In this document: positions 54,561 through 64,000 of the stretch, piece by piece
How positions within the stretch are numbered: position 1 is the stretch's first letter
Layout: each line of letters opens with the position of its first letter
Origin: Merluccius polli
Taxonomy: Eukaryota; Chordata; Actinopteri; Gadiformes; Merlucciidae
DNA length: 64,000 nt
Assembly: GCA_030340625.1 (NCBI GenBank)
Contig: JAOPHQ010006330.1
Coordinates: forward strand, 1 to 64,000
Direction of reading: 5' to 3'
Translations under genes and position numbers: made by a program
Notes under the pieces: model-generated
Database searches by the model: none
Told to the model about the DNA's origin: nothing
The model's input: the letters and a program-made list of their open reading frames with translations, nothing else

Positions 54561-55230
54561 AGTTTACCTCACGGTACATGCAAAGCCAACACACGTCGTC
54601 CCGGCAGAGCCAACAGTTGCACACAAGTCCATGATGTCAATGGCCATCAGAGAGATCTCATAAATGGCTGATCATGTTATCGATCACACCCCGATGAGTG
54701 ACGAAACGCGCCGTGAAATGACACGTATTATTATTTGCGACGATTGCATACTATTTGGATTTGTCCGTTATGTGCTGTAAGTGTGAGCGGTTGTAGTTGC
54801 GCACCTGATTGATTGAAATATATAAATACTGCTGAATGACCAGAAAAAAGGTCGACGGCAGTCTCTCGATCTTCCGGTTGGATAACCTAGCAACCGAAGA
54901 CGCAGTGATGTCATGCAGGATGTCGTACCTCTCATCACCAGCAGGGGGGGGCTGTTGTCCAACTCGTGCAAGAAGTGGTCCCTCAATGTTTTGTCGTTTT
55001 ATGCGACACGGTGATACACAATAAGTTGTTACAAACATCGTACATTATATTACAGCGCTAAAACTGTAATTTAAGTAAGGGTGGTCATCCTTTAGGGTTG
55101 CTGATGCAAGGAAATATAATAATATAGGTGTTGTGCTGCGTGTCTATGAGTGTAATGTTTCCAGTGCCCCCTGATGGTCAGACAGTATGCTGCATCAGAG
55201 GAGTGGCCACGGTGTTTTTATACTTACCTG
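54561..55230. promoter_or_regulatory. Shared ttll1/bik promoter region
   Basis: The 0.6-kb interval lies between the 5' ends of the divergent genes ttll1 (-) and bik (+). It has no ORF or clear repeat. It includes a CRE-like tgatgtca (54907-54914) and an RFX X-box-like sequence. Confidence 0.5.
54882..54894. promoter_or_regulatory. X-box-like RFX site
   Basis: ataacctagcaac contains one good RFX half-site (gttgct on the minus strand) and a weaker second half. RFX factors drive ciliary genes, which would suit ttll1. The match is imperfect. Confidence 0.3.
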
Positions 55231-55255
55231 ACAGCGACGAGATTAAAGGACGCTG
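55200..55255 (+). other. bik: Candidate 5' non-coding exon of bik
   Basis: A TATA-like ttttatac is followed by sequence ending at a plus donor gctgct|gtaagt (55256). A further segment, acag|ggcggcgtctactttaat, lies at 55350. Links to the coding exon are inferred. Confidence 0.35.
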
Positions 55256-56431
55256 CTGTAAGTAGGCCACCGCAATCCTCGAAATAGCTCATATTTATTG
55301 TTCATTCTTAAATAATATTATATTAATGATGTTTTTGTGTTTGCTACAGGGCGGCGTCTACTTTAATCTACAAATAAGGCAAGTTTTAATGCAATTTCTA
55401 TTCATGCACCTGTTCCTTTGTGTTAATGGTCGATGCGCTCATTATTGACATCTACAAGATATTCAACACAAATTCAATATAATGCCGAGGGGGGAATAAG
55501 TTATTAACCACAAGTTATTCACGTAAAACATGTTTTATATGTTAGTATTTTGAAGTAGGCCTATGTGATCTTTAAAACGACCTTTGTTCGTTCTTGGTGA
55601 AAGCGATGACTTCATCTCTTTGTTATGAAAACAACTCTTCAGGTAAACAACTGAACCATTGTTGGTACTTTTACTTTTAAAACAAGTTTTGGTAGTCAAA
55701 TGAAACAATTATTCTTATTTTAGGCCTGTCTATTGTTAATTTTGCAATTGTTGTCTGAGAATCATTCAAAAATTCACATTAGGACAGAAAACCTTTATAT
55801 ATAGGCCCTATGCTGTTTATGGACGGAGTGATAGTGTTGGTTTAAGTTATTTCTTCAGGGGAGTGAGTTATAACTATTATATATAACTATTTATATAGCA
55901 TTCGCTGATTACATATTTCGGTTGATGGGGAAATCAGTTTGGTTCATTTGAGTTATGGAAATAAAAGATTTGCATTCGGACCCGCACCGCCTGCTTCATG
56001 TTTAGTGAATAAGAGCAGACAACAAACAGGATTTCAGTCTAATGCCTGGTTCATTCCAGGAAACAAAACGATATATTATCAGTATAAATAATATGCTTCA
56101 AATAATATGAATAATAATTACAATTATTATTATTAATAATATGATTATGATTATTATTATTTGCATATTATGATGACACAAATATTGAAACTGTTTAAAA
56201 TGTTTTGGTAGTGATGATAGGCCCATTTAAACGTAGCCTATTTGTTATGACTGATATGAAATTTACCAACCGTAATCGGAGACGTGTTTTTGGAGTTGTC
56301 TGAGGTTTTATCAACCTGGACGATCTCCAAGGCAACACACCCACTGTCTATCCTGCTCACATGACCCGGTATATTTACACAGGCAGTTTATAAGCGTTGG
56401 AGACAATGGGCATAACACACGTACACGTACA

Positions 56432-56433
<2 letters not shown>
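55256..56433. other. bik 5' intron, no other gene seen
   Basis: AT-rich sequence without recognisable exon or transposon ends, apart from the short candidate segment at 55350. Confidence 0.4.

Positions 56434-56511
<78 letters not shown>
56434..56511. repeat. (CA)n microsatellite
   Basis: Dinucleotide tract ending 60 bp before the bik start codon. Confidence 0.95.
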
Positions 56512-56515
<4 letters not shown>

Positions 56516-56571
56516 ATACTGTCATAGACTGTTGCTGAGACAAATTGTAAATATGTTTTGCCATCATCCAA

Positions 56572-56690
56572 ATGGATGAATTGTCTCCAATAGGCGAGGA
56601 AAACACGGCTGAACAGACACACACACACGTGTGCCAGGCTGGACCTGTTGAAATGAACGCCTCTACCACCATGGTTCAAGTCAAGTTCAG
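56572..56690 (+). CDS. bik: bik coding exon 1
   Basis: Encodes MDELSPIGEENTAEQ to MVQVKF plus two bases, donor GTACTG. An acidic N-terminus with no recognised domain. Confidence 0.75.
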
Positions 56691-58443
56691 GTACTGCCTG
56701 TTTTTTTTCCACCACTTTGATTCTGCAAAAAAACTGGTTCTCGTGTAATGATGATGAGGAGCGTCGCTACTGCTCTAGGTCTACCGGTGTGTGTTTATGG
56801 GTCAAGTTAATAGGCCTAAATGCTTAACAATGTCTTCCTCTTTTTTGGGGGGCTTCGAGGGCCTCTGTCGCAAAACCTAACAACAAGTGCTTATAGCTTA
56901 AACCTGCACTGTGTAACTACTGCAGCTACTAGATATTGCTAATGGGAAAACTTGCATAATGCAGGTAATATTCTTGTATTTACACTTTCAACAGGAACAA
57001 CGACCGGGCCACTCAAGTTATTGGTCGCCAGTTAGCACTAATCGGAGACCAACTTCACCGGAGCCGGGCTGTTGGACTCCAGTACCGATTACCGCCTCCT
57101 CTTCATATGCTGAGGCCGGCACTGACCAGCGCCATCTACAGGTATAAAGACGCATAGCACAACGCAATTGTTGGAATGAAAGGGGGGGAAAAAGTTTTTT
57201 TTAAAACATTGCATCTCTCCTCCTCTAGGGATATCCAGAAGCAGTTGTGGGGGGTGCAGGGTGGTCTTAGCGGCGCCATGAAGGCCTGGCTCGCAACCAT
57301 TGCACCCAATCAGGGGGTTTTCAGAGTGGAGGCCTTGGCAGCCTGGGTAGGGCAACAAACTGATATTTCGTCACAAACATTTACTATTTAGTCATTTAGC
57401 AAAGTCAATGCTGAATTGGCATCAGCTTTTATTCAAAGCGACTCACAGTGGATTCAGATACATGTTGTTATGGGGGCCCTGTGGAACGTTTTTGTATCAT
57501 TGAAACAATGATTCTGAAATGTATTGTAAAACAATGTGGGTCAATCCATCATCTGTATTGTGATATCAAGCCCTGAACTCGTCGCCTAAAAAAACCAGGC
57601 TGTTTTCAGTGGGCATTCCCTTCCAACCACACTCTTCTTGTTGATTGGTTTTTCGGGAGATTGTACAGTGATTTCAGCTTCTTTGGGGGGAATTGCACAG
57701 CGGAAGCGCTTCTGCCTCTGCTACATCTTGGAATCCCTTTGACATGCCGCGCAAAGTACCGCCGCTAATGGTCTGGATCATTTTGTAGACTAGGAAGCAC
57801 TTGGCTGAGGAGATCCAATGACCATTAACTACGTTACTGGCTCAAATTGAAATAGGACACATTTTGATGGTAGTGACGTAATGGCGGGACTACGCCAGAT
57901 TTCAAGTTTCCATCGTCTATTATTCCCCCAATTAACACCTGCGTGAAAAGGCAAGGAAAAGTCAGGTTTTAGGTCCTCTTTAAACAATTAGGAGTTAGCC
58001 ATAATGCCCAAAGACTCCAGATTTGGGACATTTGGGATCAAACCCAGTACATTATGGGCTGGGAATACAACACTCTACACTATCCTGCCCACAGTCATAT
58101 CCACTCTATCGCAATCTAGTGGTTGGGGTGTTTGACTCCCCAAATGAAAGGTTGTGGGTTTGAACCCGAATTTCTACCTGTAGGCATTCTTGAGAAAGAT
58201 GCCCCTAACCCCTACCGGCTACTTAATGATGTGTGCCAAAATAGAAAATCACTGTAAGTCGCTTTGGATAAAAGCGTCTGCTAAATTACTCCATAGTCAG
58301 TAGACTGAGGAAGCAGACAGACATTGCTCACATTTTAACGTCTTATTTGTTTTTCTCCACAGGGGAACGGCGTTGGCTGGACCAATGGCATCCTTCTGAC
58401 AGTGGCGCTGGTTGCCACGGCATTTGCACTGCATTATGGGTAG
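56572..58443 (+). CDS. bik: BIK-like BH3-only pro-apoptotic protein, complete
   Basis: BIK-type proteins sit in the ER/outer mitochondrial membrane and neutralise anti-apoptotic BCL-2 proteins through a BH3 helix. Four exons join in frame: 56572-56690, 56995-57141, 57229-57346 and 58363-58443 (119+147+118+81 nt, 154 residues; human BIK is 160). The BH3 helix is at residues about 45-60 (VIGRQLALIGDQLHR, with the conserved Leu and Gly-Asp). The C-terminus NGILLTVALVATAFALHYG is a hydrophobic tail anchor. IGDQL also recalls BAK, but there is no BH1 (NWGR) block, although a GVGWTNG stretch precedes the anchor. Synteny between ttll1 and mcat favours bik. The ATG at 56572 is the first in frame. Confidence 0.82.
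56995..57141 (+). CDS. bik: bik coding exon 2, BH3
   Basis: Acceptor ttcaacag, donor GTATAA. Carries ATQVIGRQLALIGDQLHRSR, the BH3 core, then a proline-rich segment (YRLPPPLHMLRP). Confidence 0.85.
57229..57346 (+). CDS. bik: bik coding exon 3
   Basis: Acceptor cctctag, donor GTAGGG. Encodes DIQKQLWGVQGGLSGAMKAW to VEALAAW, an amphipathic stretch of the BCL-2-like fold. Confidence 0.82.
57385..57475 (-). repeat. SINE fragment
   Basis: Reverse-oriented tail of the same tRNA-derived SINE family (tttagtcatttagcaaagtc and ttcaaagcgactcacagtgg). Confidence 0.5.
58108..58312 (+). repeat. tRNA-derived SINE, near full length
   Basis: Head atctagtggttggggtgttt with the B box ggtttgaaccc; tail actgtaagtcgctttggata and gcgtctgctaaa. 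In the last bik intron. Confidence 0.75.
58363..58443 (+). CDS. bik: bik coding exon 4, membrane anchor
   Basis: Acceptor tctccacag after a T-rich tract; 26 codons and TAG at 58441-58443. Encodes the C-terminal hydrophobic anchor. A SINE (58108-58312) ends 50 bp upstream of the acceptor. Confidence 0.85.
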   Translation, partial: GNGVGWTNGILLTVALVATAFALHYG

Positions 58444-58879
58444 AGTGGGATGGCTAGCGGGCCGCAATGTGGGTTCTTTTACTGGTCACCGTGACACTTG
58501 CAGGGGGGGTGCAAATAACCAAGTGATTTTTATCTTTATTATTATTAACTATCTTTTCGTTTGGCTGTTTGCTTTTGCTTCTTTTATTTTGTATTTTTTA
58601 GTACTAATTGAATGTTAAAATTAAGCATTGTGTGTGACACTGCAGGATTAGAGCAAGCCAAACTCAGGTGTAGTCATGACAATATCACTCGTAACTTAAA
58701 TATTAGTATTGCTCATCATAAACATAAATACTGATTGATGCGTCAGGTGTCTTAATGCCTTTGTAATAAGGTAATAATGCTAATGTTTGTAATAATGCAC
58801 TGATAATACCTATGTTATGATGTGATTCCTACACAAAGAAACAACTGTTATGATAGGTGGACAGTAGATCAGTTTAGAT

Positions 58880-59165
58880 CAGTGTTTCTCAACCTGTGGG
58901 TCGGGACCCCACTTGGGGTCACCTGATATTTATATGGGGCCACGAGAGATTTGACTTAGCTATAGATATTTGATGATACATTTTTGATAAAATAAACTTA
59001 TTTGAATGGTTTGAAAGGTGTCATAAAGGGTCCTGTATATACAAAGACTGCCTAATGATTGGTAACCAGGGACAACTAATCACCTAATGTGATACTTCAC
59101 TGAGTCACTGTATTACAGGGAGATGTTGACCCAAAAATGGAGCCAAAAAAGGTTGAGAACCACTG
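58880..59165. mobile_element. hAT-type MITE in the bik 3' UTR region
   Basis: Inverted ends cagtgtttctcaacctgtgg / ggttgagaaccactg are flanked by exact 8-bp repeats gtttagat (58872-58879 and 59166-59173). 286 bp, non-coding. If the bik poly-A site is at 59.48 kb, the MITE is part of its 3' UTR. Confidence 0.92.
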
Positions 59166-59475
59166 GTTTAGATACCGAAACTGATGTATTCTGAGTGTTA
59201 GGACAAGACCATGATGTGATGATGTAGCACAGCGTTCAACAAGATGTCCAGTGTCATGCAACGCCATCTCATTGCTCTGTTAAAGCTGTGTCTATGTTGG
59301 GTTTATGTTTCCTAATGACTGGGGCTAGCCTGCAGGGTTTTTATATGAAAGATCTTTTCCAGAGATGAGAGCTTGATTTTTTGTTGTTTTGTTTTTTACA
59401 ACTGATATGTAGCCTTGCTCATTACCAAAGGAAGCTGGACTTTCTCCTTCGGAAATTTAAAAATGCTTATTCACA

Positions 59476-59481
59476 AATAAA
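59476..59481 (+). terminator. bik: Candidate bik poly-A signal
   Basis: An AATAAA hexamer about 1.03 kb after the bik stop, followed by an A-rich stretch. The mcat stop codon is only 225 bp further, on the opposite strand, so the two transcripts end tail to tail and may overlap. Confidence 0.45.
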
Positions 59482-59705
59482 GTTTTAAGAAAAAAAACTA
59501 AAAAAGACCATTTCATTGATAAAAACACGATATTTAATTTAGTTACACACACACACACATATGCGTTCAGCAAGTATTTGATAGTGCCAAGGGTCTCATA
59601 GGACAGTTCGATGAGCTCACACACACCCTCACTCACACAGTGAGCTTCACCACCCCCAGTCCTTTCGATTCCCCCACTGTCCGACACTTGCACCCTCCCC
59701 CTGCA

Positions 59706-59984
59706 TTAATCCTCCTCATGGGACACCACCACGTCCACATGTGTGTACGTCCGGTACGCCTTCAGGTTGCACTTCTGCAGCATGGCCCCCAGCTGGTGGC
59801 CGGGGCCCACCTCGTACGTGCACGGGAACCCCTGGCCCTGCGTGCGCTTGTAGATCTCGTGCAGCGTCTGTTCCCACTTGACAGGCACCACCGGCTGCTT
59901 CGCCAGCTGCCTCCGCACGTGGCTTGCGTGCATGTAGCGCTTGCCGTCCACGTTGGAGTATACGTTGATCTCCGGCCGCCGCAC
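59706..59984 (-). CDS. mcat: mcat last coding exon
   Basis: Acceptor cgctcag; 92 codons, VRRPEINVYSNVDGKRYMHA to the TAA at 59708-59706. Confidence 0.94.
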   Translation of the reverse strand: MRRPEINVYSNVDGKRYMHASHVRRQLAKQPVVPVKWEQTLHEIYKRTQGQGFPCTYEVGPGHQLGAMLQKCNLKAYRTYTHVDVVVSHEED

Positions 59985-61938
59985 CTGAGCGTGGAGATGA
60001 GTGGCAAAAAGAGGATATAAATGTATGCTATGTTTGCTAATATATGCTATGTATGGTAATATATGCTGTGTTAGAATGCTATGTATGTTAAGACATGCTG
60101 TTATATATATATATATGCTATGTTAGCATTGCATAACTTTTTAACTTGATAAAATGTATGATATTGAGTATTTTTGGACATTTGGAAATGTTTGGAAAAT
60201 AACATTTTCTATACAGTGAACCAGGCTCAAACTTCTAAAATCAGTTGACGTGATAGTGTCCAGCAGTGACATAGAGGGGGTGACATACCTCTATCTGTCT
60301 GAGGACCTCTCGCAGTGGTTCGCAGGCCGACTCCATCAGCGGCGTGTGGAAGGCGCCGCTCACTGGCAGACGGCTGCACCGGGCGAAGTGGAGCCGACGA
60401 GAGTTCTGCTGGAGGAAGTCCAGAGCCTGGGAAATAAAGAGCAACTTTAATGTAAAACTTTCATATGGATCTATTTCTGACGTGGTAAATATGATTATTG
60501 TTAGCATGTTATAAGATGAGATAAGATGTACTTTATTAATGCCAGATGGGAAATGTGGGTGTCACCACAGAAGTACAGGACTGTAAAATATAAAACACAT
60601 CAAATCAAATGTATTTATAGAGCACATTCAAAAACAACCAGTGTTGACTAAAGTGGAAAGGACAAATTCAAGGAGTAGATAGCAGAAAACAAACAAAGCA
60701 GAAAATAACAAACCTGAAGAGGTTCATGCATACACAACATACATCCAGGCACATAGAGGCAGATAAAACAGCTTCAAATGCTGGTGAATAGATTGGCTAG
60801 ACGAGATTTTTATATATTAATTGTGGGGGCGGACTTGATGGAGTATGGGAGGCTGTTGAAAAGACAAGTGTAACCAAGGCCAACACAGGGGAAATGTCTC
60901 TTTTTAGTGCCACATAACACATATCTCTGTGGGTTTATGACTAAATATCATATTCATTGTAGTAAGTGGAGAATGACATTCTCATGTTTTATTCATGATT
61001 TAAAATTATTTTTCTTATCCCTCCAACGAAAACATTCAAGCAAAAATGCACGAAAAGTATGTGGGAATGTATTGCGATTTTTGCTTATCTGATTTATGTT
61101 GTTGCACTTATAGCTCTTGGTAGTTTCTGTTTATGGCTATTGATGAATAATCTTTTTTGTTTCTTTATGAAGCATATTTAGTTGCTTGTGTTTTATTTCT
61201 TGTTGCTGTTGTATTGGATTCTGAATGTGATTTACTTCTACCATAGACTAATGTTTAACTTTATTAATATCAGACAAGAAATTTGGGCGCCAGAGCTGAA
61301 AGTTGTAGGGATTATAAATAGATAAAAGTAAGACTAAAAACTACAAAGTACAACCGGGCACCCCTTACCTGCTGGTGACCGGCGATGACCCGGCCATCGG
61401 GGAACAGGTAGTTGGCCACGGTGCAGATAGGCTCGTCCACCCCTAGGGTCTGGCAGTGCTCCAGGGCCTCGAGGCAGGCCTGTCGGTACTGGGCCTGGGG
61501 TCTGCCCACTACAGACAGCATGCCACTGGGCACGCGCTCCGACGCCGCCTGCATGGACTCTGCGCGCACCTTCACCGCATACAGAGCTGCGCAGTAGAGG
61601 GACACGTCATAAGAGGACCTAGCAGCCGTCAAGTCTTTTATTTTAGCGTTGCTGCAATTGATTCATGCACTTTCTGTCTCTTTCTCTCTCCACCACTCGC
61701 CTTCTGTCTAGCTCTCCCTAGACAGAAGGGGAGATGGACTCCCCCTCTGTCTCACACCCCCTAGTCACCTCCCTCCCTCCCTCCCTCCCTCCCTCTCCCC
61801 CTCTCTCTCTCGTCATGTTCATTACACACAAGAAACTTTTTCCCGCTTGCCTTTCGCAAAGTCCATGGCACCAGAGAAAACGAGGGCGGCGAACTCTCCG
61901 ACACTAAACCCAGCGGCGGCGACGCACGTCTCGATGGC
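59706..61938 (-). CDS. mcat: MCAT mitochondrial malonyl-CoA:ACP transacylase, C-terminal 240 residues (gene continues right)
   Basis: MCAT moves malonyl from CoA to mitochondrial acyl carrier protein in type II fatty-acid synthesis, which supplies lipoate and respiratory-chain assembly. Four exons join in frame: 61938-61851, 61586-61369, 60426-60289 and 59984-59706. Key residues: nucleophile Ser in GFSVGEF, substrate-binding Arg in KVRAESMQ, active-site His in PVSGAFHTPLM, and GMLSVVGRP, VYSNVDGK, PVKWEQTLHEIY and YEVGPGHQLG. The protein ends DVVVSHEED, shorter than human. The first intron seen uses a GC donor. The 5' exon with the targeting peptide and the GQGSQ loop must lie beyond 64000. 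Confidence 0.95.
60289..60426 (-). CDS. mcat: mcat exon with the active-site His
   Basis: 46 codons, ALDFLQQNSRRLHF to EVLRQIE, including RLPVSGAFHTPLMESA. Donor GTATGT. Confidence 0.94.
60427..61368. other. mcat intron, no gene seen
   Basis: Contains ctttattaatgccagatggg-like LINE/SINE tail words at 60.53 and 61.26 kb and otherwise AT-rich sequence. Confidence 0.4.
61369..61586 (-). CDS. mcat: mcat exon with the substrate-binding Arg
   Basis: Acceptor ctgcgcag; encodes LYAVKVRAESMQAASERVPS to DGRVIAGHQQ, donor GTAAGG, 218 nt, phase 1 to 0. Confidence 0.94.
61740..61815. repeat. (CCCT)n / CT-rich microsatellite
   Basis: A pyrimidine tract lies just downstream of the GC donor of mcat on the transcribed strand. 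Confidence 0.9.
61851..61938 (-). CDS. mcat: mcat exon with the catalytic Ser
   Basis: Encodes AIETCVAAAGFSVGEFAALV to FAK plus one base. The donor is AAAG|GCAAGC, a GC-AG intron: no GT exists at a position that keeps the frame with LYAVKVRAE. Confidence 0.9.
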
Positions 61939-62292
61939 CTGGAGATTCAACGTATACAGGTAAACATTAACATTGTGTGCACGCATATGTAGCAGGTCTG
62001 CACACTTTTAATAGCATAGAAAACAGACAATCTAGGGAAATAATTAACATGAAAGGGAAATGCTGCTTCAGTTGTTTTGTTTGTGTCATTTTTTGCTGAC
62101 ACTATTTTGCAGAGATAACATGGACCTGGTACCTGGTGGTACATAGACATGGTATATGACATGGACATGACAACCACCAACTCCATTGCCATACATATGT
62201 AACAGGGTTGTTATATTGTTGAAGTTCATCATCAAGAATTCATTTCTATATTCATTCAGTATTCTTTTGATTTTGCAAGCAAGTTATCTTGT

Positions 62293-62575
62293 TGGGGCCT
62301 AGCAGCGTAAGCTGCGAAGCCCCATTGTTTTAGTAGCTTTTCCTATTATTGGGGGCCTAGCAGCGAAGCTGCGAAGGCACCCATTGTGTTAGTAGCTTTT
62401 CTTATTGGGGGCCTAGCAGCGAAGCTACGAAGGCACCCATTGTGTTAGTAGCTTTTCTTATTGGGGGCCTAGCAGCGAAGCTGCGAAGGCACCCATTGTG
62501 TTAGTAGCTTTTCTTATTATTATTGGGGGCCTAGCAGTGAAGCTGCGAAGCACCCATTGTTTTTGTATTGTTTCC
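62293..62575. repeat. About 56-bp tandem repeat, five copies
   Basis: The unit contains gggggcctagcagcgaagct, gcgaaggcacccattgtgtt and agtagcttttcttatt. The core agcagcgaagctgc is nearly palindromic. It is followed directly by an (ATT)n tract. Confidence 0.9.

Positions 62576-62632
<57 letters not shown>
62576..62632. repeat. (ATT)n microsatellite
   Basis: A trinucleotide tract joining the tandem repeat to a dispersed repeat body. Confidence 0.95.
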
Positions 62633-64000
62633 CCTGACATGGGAGTCTATGGCAGCCCATAGAACCCTATGGTAAAAAGTTGTGAAATTTGGCACACTGA
62701 TTCAGGACAGTCCCATAAGCCCTCACAGCAAATTTGAGGTCGCTAGCCCATGAGCTCTAGCGCCACCAACAGGTCAAAGTTGGACATGCATTCATGTTTA
62801 TAACTTTTGACCCATTCATCCAATATTCACAAACAAGCAGTGTGTCTGAAATCGCGCACTTCTATACTTACACTTACTTTTTTGAGTGCACTTTGCGCAA
62901 AAGCGTTGAGTGTGCCAAAATGCAGTGCACTGGAAATACGCCGGTGGCGCACTCAAAACGATCTAAAATGTGAGTGTGGACCGATGGACACTTTCCGCAC
63001 TCAACGGCCGCCATTTTGTCTACGTAGCGGAAGGGGCGTAATCAAAAATGGAGGACACACAGGAGTAACCATAGTAACAGTTGAGACCAACGCGCTCTAC
63101 AAATGTAAAATAGTATTGAATATGTAAATTAATATATATTAATATATTTCATAGGTAAATAAACTTAGCGGTATGCCGTTTTCCGCCAGGAGGAAAACGG
63201 CAAAAAAAAAAAAAACGTCAAACTGCGAACTCATTTCCGGTCGGTGCGCGAAGGCTGTTTTGACAGTGCACTGTAGAAATGAGAGCACTGCGCCTATAAG
63301 TAAGTGTACTGTAGGGATAATGAAGTGCACTAAATGTAAGTGCACTTACGTAAGTGCGCGATTTCAGACACAGCCAAGGTATCATTGGAATCCTTGGGCC
63401 AAGCCGAGTTCAACGCACCCTATGACGACATTTTGCGCCATGATGGATTTTCCGCCATTTTGAATTTTATCAAAAACCTTCAAAAAGCATTTCAGGTCAC
63501 GCAGATCGTGCGATTTCCACAAAATTTGACACGTAGAATCTTCAGACCAAGCCACACAAAGGTTATCATGTGGATTTTTCTATTTCGCTTCCGTTTGCCC
63601 GCAGCAGCCAATCAAACTCAGCGGCGACACCGCCAAACAGGAAGTGAGGCCATATCTCGGCAACCGTTTGATGTTTTGACTTCAAACTTCTAACACAGAC
63701 TCATGACCCCTTCTTTGAGAGGCCCAATAATTTGGGTGACCTTTGACCTTTGGGGGCGCTATAATTAGTAAAAATGCATTTTTGCTCATATCTTCATATT
63801 GCTTTGGACTTTGTCCTTAATTCCAGTGTTGACTGATACTCTCAGACATCCCAGTACATTTGCTAAAGGCCTGTGTGCGTTTGCATAAAAATCTGGCGGC
63901 CATTTTGATTTTTGTTAAAAATATGCGTATAAGTACAGAGGGCACATACTTTGACTGATTTACACGAAATTTGGTGGATATGGTTTTCAGACCATGCCTG
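62633..64000. repeat. Dispersed fish repeat body
   Basis: Starts cctgacatgggagtctatgg. It has the tctagcgccaccaacaggtc and tttgggggcgctataattag words, typical of a multicopy fish repeat related in style to 27.9-30.4 kb. Interrupted by the MITE 62841-63372. It runs off the window. No mcat exon was found in it. Confidence 0.6.
62841..63372. mobile_element. MITE with tgtgtctgaaatcgcgcact ends
   Basis: The right end gtaagtgcgcgatttcagac and following aca is the reverse complement of the left. Subterminal repeats of gtaagtgcact-like words. 532 bp, non-coding, inserted in the dispersed repeat. Confidence 0.75.

Noticed and set aside
62000..64000. 5' exon of mcat inside the window
   Set aside because: No GQGSQ-type frame or suitable donor was found; the interval is filled by repeats.

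Overview
The window is vertebrate genomic DNA, most likely from a teleost fish. Coding exons are short and split by GT-AG introns full of repeats. Long CA/TG microsatellites are abundant, and the repeats are typical of fish: an L2/CR1-type LINE, hAT and PIF/Harbinger elements, tRNA-derived SINEs and LTR elements with built-in minisatellites. No prokaryotic features are present.

Four host genes can be read exon by exon, in the order pacsin2 (-), ttll1 (-), bik (+), mcat (-). This matches the human 22q13.2 order PACSIN2-TTLL1-BIK-MCAT, which supports each identification. pacsin2 has four coding exons (5914-13561, first 202 residues of the F-BAR protein) and a probable non-coding first exon with a CRE-bearing promoter near 26.5 kb; its 3' part lies left of the window. 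ttll1 is complete: nine coding exons, 53312 down to 35488, 428 codons, with all splice phases consistent. bik is complete: four coding exons, 56572-58443, 154 codons, with a BH3 helix and a C-terminal membrane anchor. mcat has its last four coding exons (61938 down to 59706); its 5' exon lies to the right of the window. ttll1 and bik are head to head across about 0.6 kb; bik and mcat are tail to tail.

Layout: 1-0.6 kb repeat remnants; 0.6-5.6 kb a 5'-complete-looking but frameshifted LINE in a pacsin2 intron; 5.9-13.6 kb pacsin2 exons among hAT elements; 13.6-26.4 kb pacsin2 intron 1 with microsatellites, a BED-finger hAT, a SINE/hAT/Harbinger nest and a 50-bp minisatellite; 26.4-26.6 kb pacsin2 promoter; 27.7-34.4 kb intergenic transposon cluster including a DNA transposon with 404-bp terminal inverted repeats that encodes an XPG/FEN-like nuclease fused to a CXC cysteine-rich domain; 35.5-53.3 kb ttll1, whose introns hold a non-autonomous LTR element (36.5-40.1 kb), tRNA-Tyr remnants, a solo-LTR-like repeat and a three-level transposon nest (47.2-48.6 kb); 54.4-55.3 kb bidirectional promoter; 55.2-59.5 kb bik; 59.7-61.9 kb mcat; 62.3-64 kb interspersed repeats.

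The host genes do not form a pathway: membrane curvature and endocytosis (pacsin2), tubulin polyglutamylation in cilia (ttll1), apoptosis (bik) and mitochondrial fatty-acid synthesis (mcat) sit together by conserved synteny. The least ordinary content is the nuclease/CXC transposon, the nested insertions and the LTR element with minisatellites in both LTRs and in its ORF.
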